Positions 51,666 through 60,335 of a stretch of 64,000 bases of DNA are shown piece after piece. A program made the translations under genes and the position numbers. Source of the stretch: CAIKMD01 sp035552195 (GTDB taxonomy: Bacteria; Pseudomonadota; Alphaproteobacteria; ATCC43930; CGMCC-115725); contig DASZLU010000123.1 of the NCBI GenBank assembly GCA_035552195.1, forward strand, positions 1-64,000, read 5' to 3'. The notes under the pieces were generated by a model. That model ran no database searches and was not told where the DNA came from. It saw only the letters and a program-made list of their open reading frames with translations. Each line of letters opens with the position of its first letter. Position 1 is the first letter of the stretch.

Positions 51666-51971
51666 TTACGCTGTCCGAACGAGGCTGAGCACGACGCCCT
51701 TGCCGCGGACTTCGGCTTCCTCGTACTCCGCCGCGGCAATCGCCCGGTCGAGCGCCGCACGCAGCTCTTTCGCGGTCTCCAGCGTCAGCTCGACACCCGC
51801 CCGCGCCCCGGGATCGAGTTCCGTGTTGACGAAGTCGAGCGTGATGACGTCGCCGAACGGCGCATGGCGGGCGTGGTCATAGGCAACCACCGCTTGCGAG
51901 AGCGGGAACCATTCGTTGCCGCGTTTCGCCATGCCTTCGGCGCGGGCGATCTCGATGATCGATGTGCACAT
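51666..51971 (-). CDS. DUF6295-like small protein
   Basis: The 101-residue protein starts MCTSIIEIARAEG and contains WFPLSQAVVAYDHARHAPFG and ITLDFVNTELDPGARAGVELT. From memory this matches DUF6295, an uncharacterised family that often begins MCT and has a YDH motif. No signal or membrane segment. AGGAGAG precedes the ATG. It is 10 bases downstream of the dienelactone hydrolase gene on the same strand, so the two are likely co-expressed. The His, Asp and Cys residues might bind metal, which is a guess. Confidence 0.7.
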   Translation of the reverse strand: MCTSIIEIARAEGMAKRGNEWFPLSQAVVAYDHARHAPFGDVITLDFVNTELDPGARAGVELTLETAKELRAALDRAIAAAEYEEAEVRGKGVVLSLVRTA

Positions 51972-51981
51972 GCCGTCTCTC

Positions 51982-52740
51982 CTACTTCGCGAGATATTTG
52001 CCGAAGAAGGCATAGACCTTGGTCCAGCCATCCATCGCTTGGTCGATCCGATACATCACCGGCCGGTTCCAATAGAAGAAGCCATGTCCCGCGCCGTCGT
52101 AGCGGTGGAATTCATAGTTCTTGCCGTGCTTCTTGAGCTCGGCTTCGTGCTGGTTCACTTGATCGGGGCTCGGCGAACGATCGTCGTTGCCGAAGAGGCC
52201 GAGCAGCGGGCACGACAGGTCCTTCGTCATGTCGATGGGCGCGATCGGCTTTTTCGCGTTGAGGCTTTCCTTGGCCATCACCACGTTGCCGCCCCATTGC
52301 TCGACGCAGGCATCGATATCCTTGCGCTGGCAGGCATAGATGAAAGCGTGCCGTCCGCCCGAGCACGAGCCGATCAGGCCGACCTTGCCATTGTGATTGG
52401 GCTGGGCGCGAATCCACGCCACCGCGCCGGCCGTATCGCCAACCATCTGGGAATCCGCAATGCCGCCCTCGGCGCGCACCTTGGCACCGACGTCATCCGG
52501 GTTGGCGTCGTGGCCACCCTCGCGCTCGTAGAGATTGGCGCAAATCGCGAGATAGCCGGCATGCGCGAAGCGGCGCGTCTCGTCGATGTAGTACTCGCTC
52601 CAACCCGGCGCATGATGGATCAGCACGACGCCCGGAAACGGACCCGGACCCGACGGCTTCGCCACATAAGCCGTGATCGGCGTTCCCTTGTCGCCCTTGA
52701 TAGTGACGTTTTCGCAAATCATGCCCCGATAGAACGACAT
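51982..52740 (-). CDS. Dienelactone hydrolase family protein
   Basis: The 252-residue alpha/beta hydrolase has nucleophile Cys in GLIGSCSGGRHAF near 121, Asp in LLGLFGNDDRSPSP near 175, and His in YDGAGHGFFYW near 221. A Cys rather than Ser nucleophile is the hallmark of true dienelactone hydrolases, which open the lactone ring in chlorocatechol degradation. It is in an operon with the small DUF6295-like gene. Substrate not proven. Confidence 0.87.
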   Translation of the reverse strand: MSFYRGMICENVTIKGDKGTPITAYVAKPSGPGPFPGVVLIHHAPGWSEYYIDETRRFAHAGYLAICANLYEREGGHDANPDDVGAKVRAEGGIADSQMVGDTAGAVAWIRAQPNHNGKVGLIGSCSGGRHAFIYACQRKDIDACVEQWGGNVVMAKESLNAKKPIAPIDMTKDLSCPLLGLFGNDDRSPSPDQVNQHEAELKKHGKNYEFHRYDGAGHGFFYWNRPVMYRIDQAMDGWTKVYAFFGKYLAK

Positions 52741-52815
52741 CGCTTCCTCTCCCTAGGATTGAGGCGCGCAGTATTCGGCGATCGCGGGCCGGGCGCAACG
52801 TGCGACGAGAGGCTT

Positions 52816-54180
52816 CTATGCCGAGACCGGAACGCCCGAGAACTGGTTGCGGCCAATGTGCTGATTTGCCGGGCGCGGAACTCCGAGATGACCGCGCAGC
52901 GTGTCGTGCTCGTACTCGGTCCGGAACAGGCCGCGCCGCTGCAACTCAGGTACAACCATCGCGCAGAAATCGTCGAGCGAGCCCGGGATATAAGCCGGCA
53001 TGATCGTGAAACCGTCGCAACATTCGGCCTCGAACCATTCCTGCATGTAATCGGCGATGAATGTGGGCGAGCCCTTGATGACGTTCTTCGCCCGCGCGCC
53101 GGCGACGCGCTGGCCAAGTTGCCGGATCGTCAAGTTCTCTCGCTTCGCCATCGAGAGGATGCTGGCGTAATGCCCGCCATCGTGCTCGGGCATGTCGGGC
53201 AACGGGCCGTCCATGTCGTATTGGGTCAGATCGACTTTGTGGCCGAGCATGGTGTTCAGCATCTCGCGGCCGACGATCGGATGGATGAGCGACTGGAGAT
53301 AGTCGTAATCGGCATCCGCTTCTTCCCGGGTCGGACGGCAGATGACCGAAAGCCCCGGCAGGATCTTGCAATGCTGCTTATCGCGGCCGTATTTCCCCAT
53401 GCGGCCCTTCACGTCGTCGTAATAGGCCTTGGCTTCGGGAATGTTGAGATGCGGGCTGAAAATTGCTTCCGCGAACATCGCCGCCGTCTCGCGCCCATCG
53501 TCGGAGCCGCCGGCCTGCACCAGCAGCGGATAGCCCTGCGGCGGACGCGGGACGTTCAGCGGGCCCTTCACCTTGTACAACTCGGTCGACCAATTGAGGT
53601 CATGACGCTTGGCCGGGTCGTAATAAAGTCCCGATTCGGTATCGATGACGAACGCATCGTCTTCCCAGCTGTCCCACAAGCCGAGCACCAGTTTCACCAC
53701 TTCGCGGGCGCGCACGTAGCGATCGTGGTGACCGTACGCGGCGTCCTTGCCGAAATTCTGGGCTTCCGCATTCTGCCCGGAGGTGACGATGTTCCAGCCT
53801 GAGCGGCCGTTGGAAATATGATCGAGCGAGGCGAATTTGCGCGCGATGTGATAGGGCTCGTTCCAACTCGTCGACACCGTGCCGACGAGGCCGATCTTCG
53901 AGGTCACCATCGCGAGCGCCGACAGCAGCGTCATCGGCTCGAAATGGGCGACGAACTGCACGGAGCGCGATATCGCCTCGACCGCCGCCTCGCGGGTCGC
54001 ATTCGCGTCCGCCAGGAACAGCAGATCGAACTTTGCCTTCTCCGCCGTCTGTGCGATCTCGACGTAATGCTTGATGTTGAAGGAGGCGTCCGCCTGAGCA
54101 CGGGGGTGGCGCCACGACGCGACATGGTGGCCCGTCGGATTGTAATAGGCTGCCAGCCGCATCTTCTTGTCGGGATTCAT
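52816..54180 (-). CDS. LLM-class flavin monooxygenase of the NtaA/SnaA/DszA family
   Basis: The 454-residue luciferase-like enzyme uses FMNH2 from a separate reductase. MRLAAYYNPTGHHVASWRHP opens the protein; FASLDHISNGRSGWNIVTSG near 130 and GSPTFIADYMQEWFEAECCDGF near 385 are family signatures. Relatives oxidise nitrilotriacetate, pristinamycin precursor or dibenzothiophene sulfone. I chose ATG 54180 with GGAGG five bases upstream; the GTG upstream overlaps that ribosome site. It is divergent from an orphan TRAP receptor. Confidence 0.88.
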   Translation of the reverse strand: MNPDKKMRLAAYYNPTGHHVASWRHPRAQADASFNIKHYVEIAQTAEKAKFDLLFLADANATREAAVEAISRSVQFVAHFEPMTLLSALAMVTSKIGLVGTVSTSWNEPYHIARKFASLDHISNGRSGWNIVTSGQNAEAQNFGKDAAYGHHDRYVRAREVVKLVLGLWDSWEDDAFVIDTESGLYYDPAKRHDLNWSTELYKVKGPLNVPRPPQGYPLLVQAGGSDDGRETAAMFAEAIFSPHLNIPEAKAYYDDVKGRMGKYGRDKQHCKILPGLSVICRPTREEADADYDYLQSLIHPIVGREMLNTMLGHKVDLTQYDMDGPLPDMPEHDGGHYASILSMAKRENLTIRQLGQRVAGARAKNVIKGSPTFIADYMQEWFEAECCDGFTIMPAYIPGSLDDFCAMVVPELQRRGLFRTEYEHDTLRGHLGVPRPANQHIGRNQFSGVPVSA

Positions 54181-54338
54181 TCGTGCCTCCACCGCGCTTG
54201 ATCGCTATACCTAGACCGTTACAACTTGCGTCAGAATACCTTGCGTTTACGATCTACAAAACATCCACCGCCCATCGAACAATTCGAACAGCGTCGCACG
54301 CGGCCTCTGCCCGGGCGCGTCACACTCGGGAGGAAATT

Positions 54339-55358
54339 GTGGTCAAGAAATTCGCGTTTTCCGCTGCACTCCTCGCAGCGTTATTGACCGGCGCGGCGCG
54401 GTTCGCCTGCGCCGATCCGACCAATCTGATCTTCGCGACGACCGAGCCGGCGGGCAGCGTCGACACCGCCGAAGTCTTCCAGCCCTGGGCCGATAGCATC
54501 GCCAAGGCGACCAAGGACGCCATCCATATCGACGTCCGCGAAGGCTTCGCCATCGCCAACTCCACCAATATCTACGACCGGGTGCAAAGCGACGTCATTC
54601 AGATCGGCATCCTGATCCCCAGCCTAATCGGGGGAAAATTCCCCCTGACCGACGTCGCGGGTCTGCCCTTCGTGACGCAGGATTCGATGAACGCCTCGGC
54701 GGCGTTCTGGCGTCTCTACAAGACCGGCGCGTTCGACCAGGAATATAAAGACATCGTGCCGCTCGGCTTCGGTCTCTTTCCGCCACAGGACGTACAGCTC
54801 GTGAAGGCCCCCGCGTCGCTCGACAATCTCAACGGCTTGCGGCTGCGCGTCGTTGGCAAGCTGTCGAGTGAGCTGGTGACGCGGCTGGGCGCGACACCGA
54901 TGGTGATCGATCCGAGCGATCAATATACGGCACTGCAGCGCCACACCGTCGACGGCGTTTTGAGCTCATGGATGAGCATGGGGCCGCTTCATCTCACCGA
55001 CGTCACCTCCTATCACATCGAGACGTCGCTCGGCACCGGCATGTTCATCGTCTTCATGGCGCACAACAAATTCGCGGCGCTGCCTGCCTCCGTGCAAGAG
55101 GCGATGATCGCCAATTCCGGCGAATCCCTGAGCCGTGCGCTGGGCAAGGGCTTCGAGGCGCGCGCCACGACCTCGCGCGCCCCTGCCGCCGCGGATCCGG
55201 CAAAGCACACGATTGTGCAACTGCCGCCGAAGCAGACGGAAGAATGGGCGAAGGCAATCAGCCCCGTGATCGACGAATGGACCGGGTCCCATCCTGGCGG
55301 CGTCGAATTGCTCGCCACCTATCGCAAGCTGATCGCGGACGTCACCGCCGGCAAATAG
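54339..55358 (+). CDS. TRAP transporter substrate-binding protein (DctP type), orphan
   Basis: The 339-residue receptor has signal peptide KKFAFSAALLAALLTGAARFACA, and VIQIGILIPSLIGGKFPLTD plus HTVDGVLSSWMSMGPLHLTD in the mature part. It is a distant relative of the tandem DctP pair at 17.7-19.7 kb. GTG start with GGGAGG six bases upstream. It lies between two oxygenase genes on the opposite strand and has no adjacent DctQM. Confidence 0.86.
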   Translation: MVKKFAFSAALLAALLTGAARFACADPTNLIFATTEPAGSVDTAEVFQPWADSIAKATKDAIHIDVREGFAIANSTNIYDRVQSDVIQIGILIPSLIGGKFPLTDVAGLPFVTQDSMNASAAFWRLYKTGAFDQEYKDIVPLGFGLFPPQDVQLVKAPASLDNLNGLRLRVVGKLSSELVTRLGATPMVIDPSDQYTALQRHTVDGVLSSWMSMGPLHLTDVTSYHIETSLGTGMFIVFMAHNKFAALPASVQEAMIANSGESLSRALGKGFEARATTSRAPAAADPAKHTIVQLPPKQTEEWAKAISPVIDEWTGSHPGGVELLATYRKLIADVTAGK

Positions 55359-55362
55359 CACC

Positions 55363-56532
55363 CTACGCCTTATGCCCGTACAGCCACTCGAGCGGTGCGT
55401 AATCGGTCGGCTTGCGCGAGGCGATCATCGCGTTGCGGAGTTGCGCGTTGACGCCATCGAGGTGGAAGAACGCGCCCATCGCGCGCGCGGTGAGCTGGAC
55501 GCGCGCGGTGCGCAGATAGCGCGCCTGGCGATAGGCCTCGAGACCCTCCGCCGGATCTGCCTTCGCGGTGACTTCGCGCGCGAGGCAGTAACCGTCTTCG
55601 ATCGCCTGGCAGGCGCCCTGCGCGATGTATTGGAACATCGGATGCGCGGCATCGCCAAGCAATGCGATACGCCCCTTCACCCAGTCGCTGATCGGCTCGC
55701 GGTCGTACATCGGCCAACGGATGTGCCGCCACATCAGCTTGGCGCTCTCGCGCACATAGGTGCAGCATTGCGCGAAATGCGCGTCAAGCTGCTCGGGCGT
55801 GCCCCACTCCTTGTCGTTCGTCGAATAGGTTGGCGCCCTGAACACCGCGACCTGATTGAACTCGTCGCCGGCGCGGATCGAATATTGGACGAAATGCATG
55901 TTCGGCCCAACCCACATCACCACCGTGTCGGCGCCGGCATGGGGCGACACGCCTTTCATCGGCATGGTGCCACGATAGGCGACATACGGCACGCGCGACG
56001 GCTGGTCCGGATGCAGCATCTGGCGAATGCCCGACCACAGCCCGTCCGCGCCGATCAGCATATCGGTTTCGAACGCGTCGCCGTCGGCGCAGCGCGCCAG
56101 CGCCGTCGTGCCGCGATCCTCAACCGCGACGACTTCGCGCGAGGCCTCGAGCGTCACCCGGCCCGAGGCGCGGCAGGCTTCGAGCAGCACGGTCAGCAGA
56201 TCGCCGCGATGCATCACGAGATAGGGATAGCCGAAATGCTGGCGGAATGGCGCGCCGAGATCGATCGCGGTGATCGGCTTTTCGGCGATCGCGTCCATCC
56301 AGAGGAGACGCGCCGGCGCCACCGCATGCGCCATCAGCGCGTCCATCACACCGAGCTCGGTCAGCACGCGCGAGGCGTTGGGCGCGAGCTGCAACCCGGC
56401 ACCGATCTCGGTGAAGGCGTCGGCCTTCTCCAGCACGTGCACATCGCGGCCGCGGCGCGCGAGCGCCAACGCGGCGGTCAAGCCGCCGATACCGCCACCG
56501 ACAATGAGACAGGGCACTTTATGCGAGGTCAT
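55363..56532 (-). CDS. FAD-dependent aromatic monooxygenase (salicylate / 3-hydroxybenzoate 6-hydroxylase type)
   Basis: The 389-residue class A flavin monooxygenase has GxGxxG in CLIVGGGIGGLTAALALA at 7-24, the DG motif IGADGLWSGIR near 161, and the GD motif RIALLGDAAHPMFQYIAQGAC near 290. The HPMFQYIAQGACQAIED stretch is characteristic of the 3-hydroxybenzoate 6-monooxygenase group. AAGGAGC precedes the ATG. It is divergent from an MFS carrier with an 18-bp palindrome between, so uptake and hydroxylation are probably co-regulated. Confidence 0.87.
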   Translation of the reverse strand: MTSHKVPCLIVGGGIGGLTAALALARRGRDVHVLEKADAFTEIGAGLQLAPNASRVLTELGVMDALMAHAVAPARLLWMDAIAEKPITAIDLGAPFRQHFGYPYLVMHRGDLLTVLLEACRASGRVTLEASREVVAVEDRGTTALARCADGDAFETDMLIGADGLWSGIRQMLHPDQPSRVPYVAYRGTMPMKGVSPHAGADTVVMWVGPNMHFVQYSIRAGDEFNQVAVFRAPTYSTNDKEWGTPEQLDAHFAQCCTYVRESAKLMWRHIRWPMYDREPISDWVKGRIALLGDAAHPMFQYIAQGACQAIEDGYCLAREVTAKADPAEGLEAYRQARYLRTARVQLTARAMGAFFHLDGVNAQLRNAMIASRKPTDYAPLEWLYGHKA

Positions 56533-56573
56533 AACGCTCCTTCGTAGCGCAAGAGAGCTGCGCCGGAAATGAA

Positions 56574-56591
56574 TTGACACCAAGTTGTCAA
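56574..56591. promoter_or_regulatory. Palindromic operator candidate in divergent region
   Basis: TTGACACCAAGTTGTCAA is a perfect 6-6-6 inverted repeat. It lies 42 bases upstream of the monooxygenase start and about 100 upstream of the MFS start. Its left arm TTGACA also resembles a -35 element. Such sites are typical of GntR- or MarR-type repressors; no regulator gene is adjacent. Confidence 0.55.
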
Positions 56592-56692
56592 CATGCCAGC
56601 CTCAAGTCAATAAGCTGCGGCTTTTACGCTGAGCGTAAAATTGGCGGCCCGAAAATGCGCCGGAAAGCGCGGAAAAACGGGAGGACGGGGCG

Positions 56693-58030
56693 ATGGTGGC
56701 ACAAAGCGACGTGGCCGGTGGCAGCGACACACTCTCGCGCCCGGTCGTCAGCAAGCTGTTCTGGCGGATCATCCCGCTGCTCTTGCTGATCGTCATGCTC
56801 AATTACATCGATCGCTCCAATCTCGGCTTCGCCGCGCTGCAGATGAACAGCCAGCTCGGCTTCTCCCCTGCGGTCTACGGCACCGGCGCCTCGATCTTCT
56901 TCATCGGCTATGTCTGCGCCCAGATCCCGGCCACCCTCCTCATCCATAAATTCGGCGCGGGGCGCACGATCGCGTGCATCATGGTCACCTGGGGCCTGAT
57001 CGCCGCCGCGATGGCGCTGATCAGCGACACCACGTCTTTCTATACGTTGCGCTTCCTGCTCGCCGTCGCCGAAGCTGGCATGATCCCGGGCGCGACCCTC
57101 TATATCAGCCAGTGGTTCCCACAGAGCGAGCGCGGCCGGGCCGTCGGCACGCTCTACACCGCGACCGCCGCCGCCGTCGTCATCGGCGGGCCGCTCTCGG
57201 GCGCGCTCCTCGAAATGCCGGCCTGGCTCGGCCTCAAGCCGTGGCAATGGATGTTCATCCTCGAGGCCGCGCCGACCATCATCCTTGGCTTCTTCGTCCG
57301 CCGCATTCTAACCGACGATCCGAGCCGCGCGTCGTGGCTCGACGAGCGCGAGCGGAACGAGCTCGTGACCACCTTGGCGCAAGAGCAGCGCAATGTCGGC
57401 GCGATGAGTGTCTCCGGCGGCTGGACAGTCTTGGCGAATTGGCGCGTTTGGGTGCTGTTCGTCGCCTATATCTGCATTGGCGCTCAGTTCCTCAGCATGG
57501 TGCTGTGGCTGCCGCAGATCATCCGCCATCTGCAAAATCTCAGCCCGTTCCAGATCGGGCTCGTCACCGCGATCCCCTATCTGGTCAGCGTCGTGCTCAT
57601 GTACTACGTCGGTCAGCATTCCGACCGCACCGGCAAACGCTCGCCCTATGTCATCGCCGGGCTGATCATCGGCGCGGCCGGCTGCGCCACAAGCGCCTAT
57701 TTGACCGCCAGCCCGGTCCTTTCGCTGGTCGCGCTGATCGTCGGCATCAGCGGCGTCAATCCGCTGGTCGGTCCGTTCTGGTCCTTCGCCACCGGGTTCC
57801 TGCGCGGCAGCGCCGCGGCGGTCGGTATCGCCATCCTCTCTTGCGGCGGCTCGATCGGCGGCTTCCTCGCCACCTTCCTACTCGGCATCTTCCGCGAGAA
57901 ATTCGGCAGCTTCGAGATGGGCCTCTACTTCATGGCCGGCATCGCCGTGTTCGGCGCGGTGCTTATGTGGCTCGTCGCCCGCAACCAGGAAGCAAAGCTG
58001 CTGGGCCAGGCGCAGGCGACGGCGACCTAA
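56693..58030 (+). CDS. MFS transporter, anion:cation symporter (ACS) family
   Basis: The 445-residue carrier has 12 hydrophobic segments. LLLLIVMLNYIDRSNLGFAA is the ACS-family helix 1 with the conserved YxDR; AEAGMIPGATLYISQWFP is helix 4-5, and GPFWSFATGFLRGSAAAVG is near helix 10. Family members import tartrate, hexuronates, phthalate or hydroxyphenylacetate. Being divergent from an aromatic monooxygenase favours an aromatic acid. It starts with ATG after GGAGGACGGGGCG. Confidence 0.87.
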   Translation: MVAQSDVAGGSDTLSRPVVSKLFWRIIPLLLLIVMLNYIDRSNLGFAALQMNSQLGFSPAVYGTGASIFFIGYVCAQIPATLLIHKFGAGRTIACIMVTWGLIAAAMALISDTTSFYTLRFLLAVAEAGMIPGATLYISQWFPQSERGRAVGTLYTATAAAVVIGGPLSGALLEMPAWLGLKPWQWMFILEAAPTIILGFFVRRILTDDPSRASWLDERERNELVTTLAQEQRNVGAMSVSGGWTVLANWRVWVLFVAYICIGAQFLSMVLWLPQIIRHLQNLSPFQIGLVTAIPYLVSVVLMYYVGQHSDRTGKRSPYVIAGLIIGAAGCATSAYLTASPVLSLVALIVGISGVNPLVGPFWSFATGFLRGSAAAVGIAILSCGGSIGGFLATFLLGIFREKFGSFEMGLYFMAGIAVFGAVLMWLVARNQEAKLLGQAQATAT

Positions 58031-58122
58031 CCGCCGCAAGTCTTTCCAGCGTTCCTGCATTGCGAGCGCGGAACAATCCGCCCTAGGATGCTGGCTCCTT
58101 TTGTAGGGAGTTTGAATCGCCG

Positions 58123-58851
58123 ATGTCACCGGAAATCATCGCCGAACTCGCACCGACGGGTGTTCTGCGCGCGGGCGTCAACCTGTCGAACTTCCTGCTG
58201 GTGACAGGCAAGAGTCCCTCGGGCGACCCCGAGGGTGTCTCGCCCGATATGGCGCGTGAGCTCGCGACGCGGCTCGGCGTGCCGGTGAAGTACGTGACCT
58301 TCCCCTCGCCCGGCGAACTCGCGGATCAGGCGGGCAAAAACGTTTGGGATATCGGGCTGATCGGCGCGGAGCCGCAGCGCGCCGAGACGATCGCGTTCAC
58401 CGCCGCCTATGTCGAGATCGAAGCCACGTATCTGGTGCCGGCCGGTTCGCGCCTGCAGACCATCGCCGATGTCGACGCGCCCGGCGTACGGATCGCGGTG
58501 CCGGGCCGCAGCGCCTATGGCCTCTGGCTTGATCGCAACATCAAGCACGCCGAGATGGTCCGGGCCGACAGCATCGGCGCCGCCACCGAGCGCTTCATGC
58601 GCGATAAGCTCGACGTGCTCGCCGGCTTGCGGCCCGGGCTCCTCGCCGACCTGGAAAAGCTCCCGGGCGCGCGCATCCTCGAGGGAAAATTCAGCTCCGT
58701 GCAGCAGGCCATCGGCACCGCCAAGAAAAACACGGCGGGTGCCGCGTTCCTGAGCGACTTTGTCGAAGAAGCTAAGGCATCCGGCTTGGTGGCGCGCCTC
58801 ATCGAGAAGCACAAGGTCGTCGGTCGTCTCTCGGTGGCGCCCCGCGCCTGA
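58123..58851 (+). CDS. Family 3 solute-binding protein lacking a signal peptide
   Basis: The 242-residue protein is a complete SBP_bac_3 domain: GVLRAGVNLSNFLLVTGKSP, then VSPDMARELATRLGVPVKYV and NVWDIGLIGAEPQRAETIAFT, the amino acid-binding pattern. It begins MSPEIIAELAPTG with no hydrophobic signal, and no upstream in-frame extension is evident. It may therefore act in the cytoplasm, or the signal may have been lost. No ABC permease is adjacent. It follows the ACS carrier by 93 bases. Confidence 0.78.
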   Translation: MSPEIIAELAPTGVLRAGVNLSNFLLVTGKSPSGDPEGVSPDMARELATRLGVPVKYVTFPSPGELADQAGKNVWDIGLIGAEPQRAETIAFTAAYVEIEATYLVPAGSRLQTIADVDAPGVRIAVPGRSAYGLWLDRNIKHAEMVRADSIGAATERFMRDKLDVLAGLRPGLLADLEKLPGARILEGKFSSVQQAIGTAKKNTAGAAFLSDFVEEAKASGLVARLIEKHKVVGRLSVAPRA

Positions 58852-58858
58852 TCTTTAA

Positions 58859-58901
58859 CGTCGGTCGAACGAAGCCTTTACCGGCGTCCATTCGACCGAC
58901 G
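58859..58901. terminator. Inverted repeat between convergent genes
   Basis: CGTCGGTCGAA (58859-58869) pairs perfectly with TTCGACCGACG (58891-58901) around a 21-base loop. It lies between the convergent receptor-like gene and the chimeric gene. There is no T tract, so it may be a bidirectional weak terminator. Confidence 0.45.
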
Positions 58902-58912
58902 CGTTGCATTCT

Positions 58913-59950
58913 TCACCGGCCCTGGGTCGTGTCGAGGACCGAGTGCGGCCAGTTCATCTTGGACACGATGTAGTCGCGGGCTTGCGTCGCTTGCTTGCGG
59001 ATGCGCGCGAGGTCGACGCCAACCAGCTTGCCGTGCCGCTTCACGATCTTGCCGGCGACCATCACGGTGTCGACATTGCTCGTGTCCATGCCGGTGATGA
59101 TCGCGCCATAAGCGTTGTTGAGCGGGAAGCTGTCGATCGTATCGGCCCGGAGCATAACGATGTCCGCCTCTTTGCCTGGCGTCAGGGTCCCGACCTTCTT
59201 GTCGAGACCGCAATCCTTCGCACCCTGCACCGTCGCCATGGCGATCACGTCGCGCGCCGTCAGCAGCTTCGGCGCATCCTTATCGCCTTGGATCGAGCGC
59301 TCATTCGCCATCACGCGCTGCAGCAGGAAGCACGACCGCATCATCGTGAACATGTCGGCCGACATCGACGTCTCGACATCGCTCGAGAGGCTGGGCGTCA
59401 CGGCGTCGGTCAAGGCGGCCGAGAGCAGACGGAGATTTTCCGGTCCTACCGAGATGAGGCCGCTGCGGGGACTATCGATATCGTCGATCAAATAGAGCGA
59501 AATGGAAATCAGGAAGACGGGCGGCAGGATCAGAATCGGAATGGTCCTCGCGCTGAACGTTCGCGCGCCGTACCCCACCAGGACATTGCCGCAAATGGCG
59601 ATCGCGCCCAGCAAGGTCCACGCCTCGAGAGATATCCGGTTGGCCCAGAACGCCTCCGCGCTGCTTCGCGCATTGAATACGTCGTTGATGGCGAGCACGA
59701 GCAGCGGGAGCATCCCGAAAGCATGAACCGCGGACCAAATATCCGCTTGTAGTTGGGTCGTTCGGGCACTGCGGAAATTCGCCGCTTCGGCAGGCGACAA
59801 CAAGTCGGCGCGCAGGTAAACCGTGCGGATCGTGTTTGCTTCTGCGCTCTCGTAGCTCTTGCGCTGATCGAAATGATGGATCGCCATCGAAAATGTGAAG
59901 CCGATGATGAGGCTGAGAAGCGTCAGGGTCGCGCCGAGAATTAATGTCAT
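58913..59950 (-). CDS. Chimeric gene: DUF4239-like membrane domain fused to amidohydrolase C-terminus
   Basis: The 345-residue frame joins two unrelated pieces. Residues 1 to about 180 resemble a DUF4239/bestrophin-like membrane protein: TLLSLIIGFTFSMAIHHFDQ, EANTIRTVYLRADLLS and IDSPRSGLISVGPENL. Residues from about 182 resemble the last third of an ATZ/TRZ-type amidohydrolase: SLSSDVETSMSADMFTMMR, LTPGKEADIVMLRAD and GMDTSNVDTVMVAGKIVK. The metal-binding HxH and most of the barrel of the amidohydrolase are missing. The membrane part also seems frameshifted from its first helix. Probably a pseudogene fusion. Confidence 0.7.
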   Translation of the reverse strand: MTLILGATLTLLSLIIGFTFSMAIHHFDQRKSYESAEANTIRTVYLRADLLSPAEAANFRSARTTQLQADIWSAVHAFGMLPLLVLAINDVFNARSSAEAFWANRISLEAWTLLGAIAICGNVLVGYGARTFSARTIPILILPPVFLISISLYLIDDIDSPRSGLISVGPENLRLLSAALTDAVTPSLSSDVETSMSADMFTMMRSCFLLQRVMANERSIQGDKDAPKLLTARDVIAMATVQGAKDCGLDKKVGTLTPGKEADIVMLRADTIDSFPLNNAYGAIITGMDTSNVDTVMVAGKIVKRHGKLVGVDLARIRKQATQARDYIVSKMNWPHSVLDTTQGR

Positions 59951-60114
59951 AGCAGACGGAAGCGCCGGCTTCCGGCGGCCGCGACCGCAACGCGCGCGCC
60001 TATCCACGCCGACAGCCAAAGCGTGATGATCAAAACGATCAAAACGGGCCACGGCCGATCGACAAAATAACCTATCTCTTGCCCCGCCCCCGCCGGGAAT
60101 TCTGAAAAAACCAT
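59947..60114 (-). pseudogene. Frameshifted N-terminus of the DUF4239-like membrane protein
   Basis: A 55-residue frame starts MVFSEFPAGAGQEIGY and contains one membrane segment, WPVLIVLIITLWLSAWIGARV, ending AAGSRRFRLL. Its TGA overlaps the ATG of the chimeric gene (ATGA). In DUF4239 proteins a first helix like this directly precedes the segment that opens the chimeric gene, so the two are best read as one gene split by a frameshift near 59950. Translational coupling of two separate proteins is the alternative. Confidence 0.55.
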
Positions 60115-60335
60115 TCTATGTCGCGCTGCGATCCGGCGAGCGAGCCGAATGATGCGATCCGATTCTAGTCGGGACGGCGATCGGCCTGCCGAATCTTATT
60201 TAAGAGCGCCTTTGCCCACCGTCCCTGGCCAAAAGAACCTCGACGCGATAATACCTAGGCGACGAGGCGTTACGGGTAGTGGCAGTCGCGGCCGGCCTCA
60301 GTTTGACGAAGAAGAAAGGACGGACGGCGCTTACC

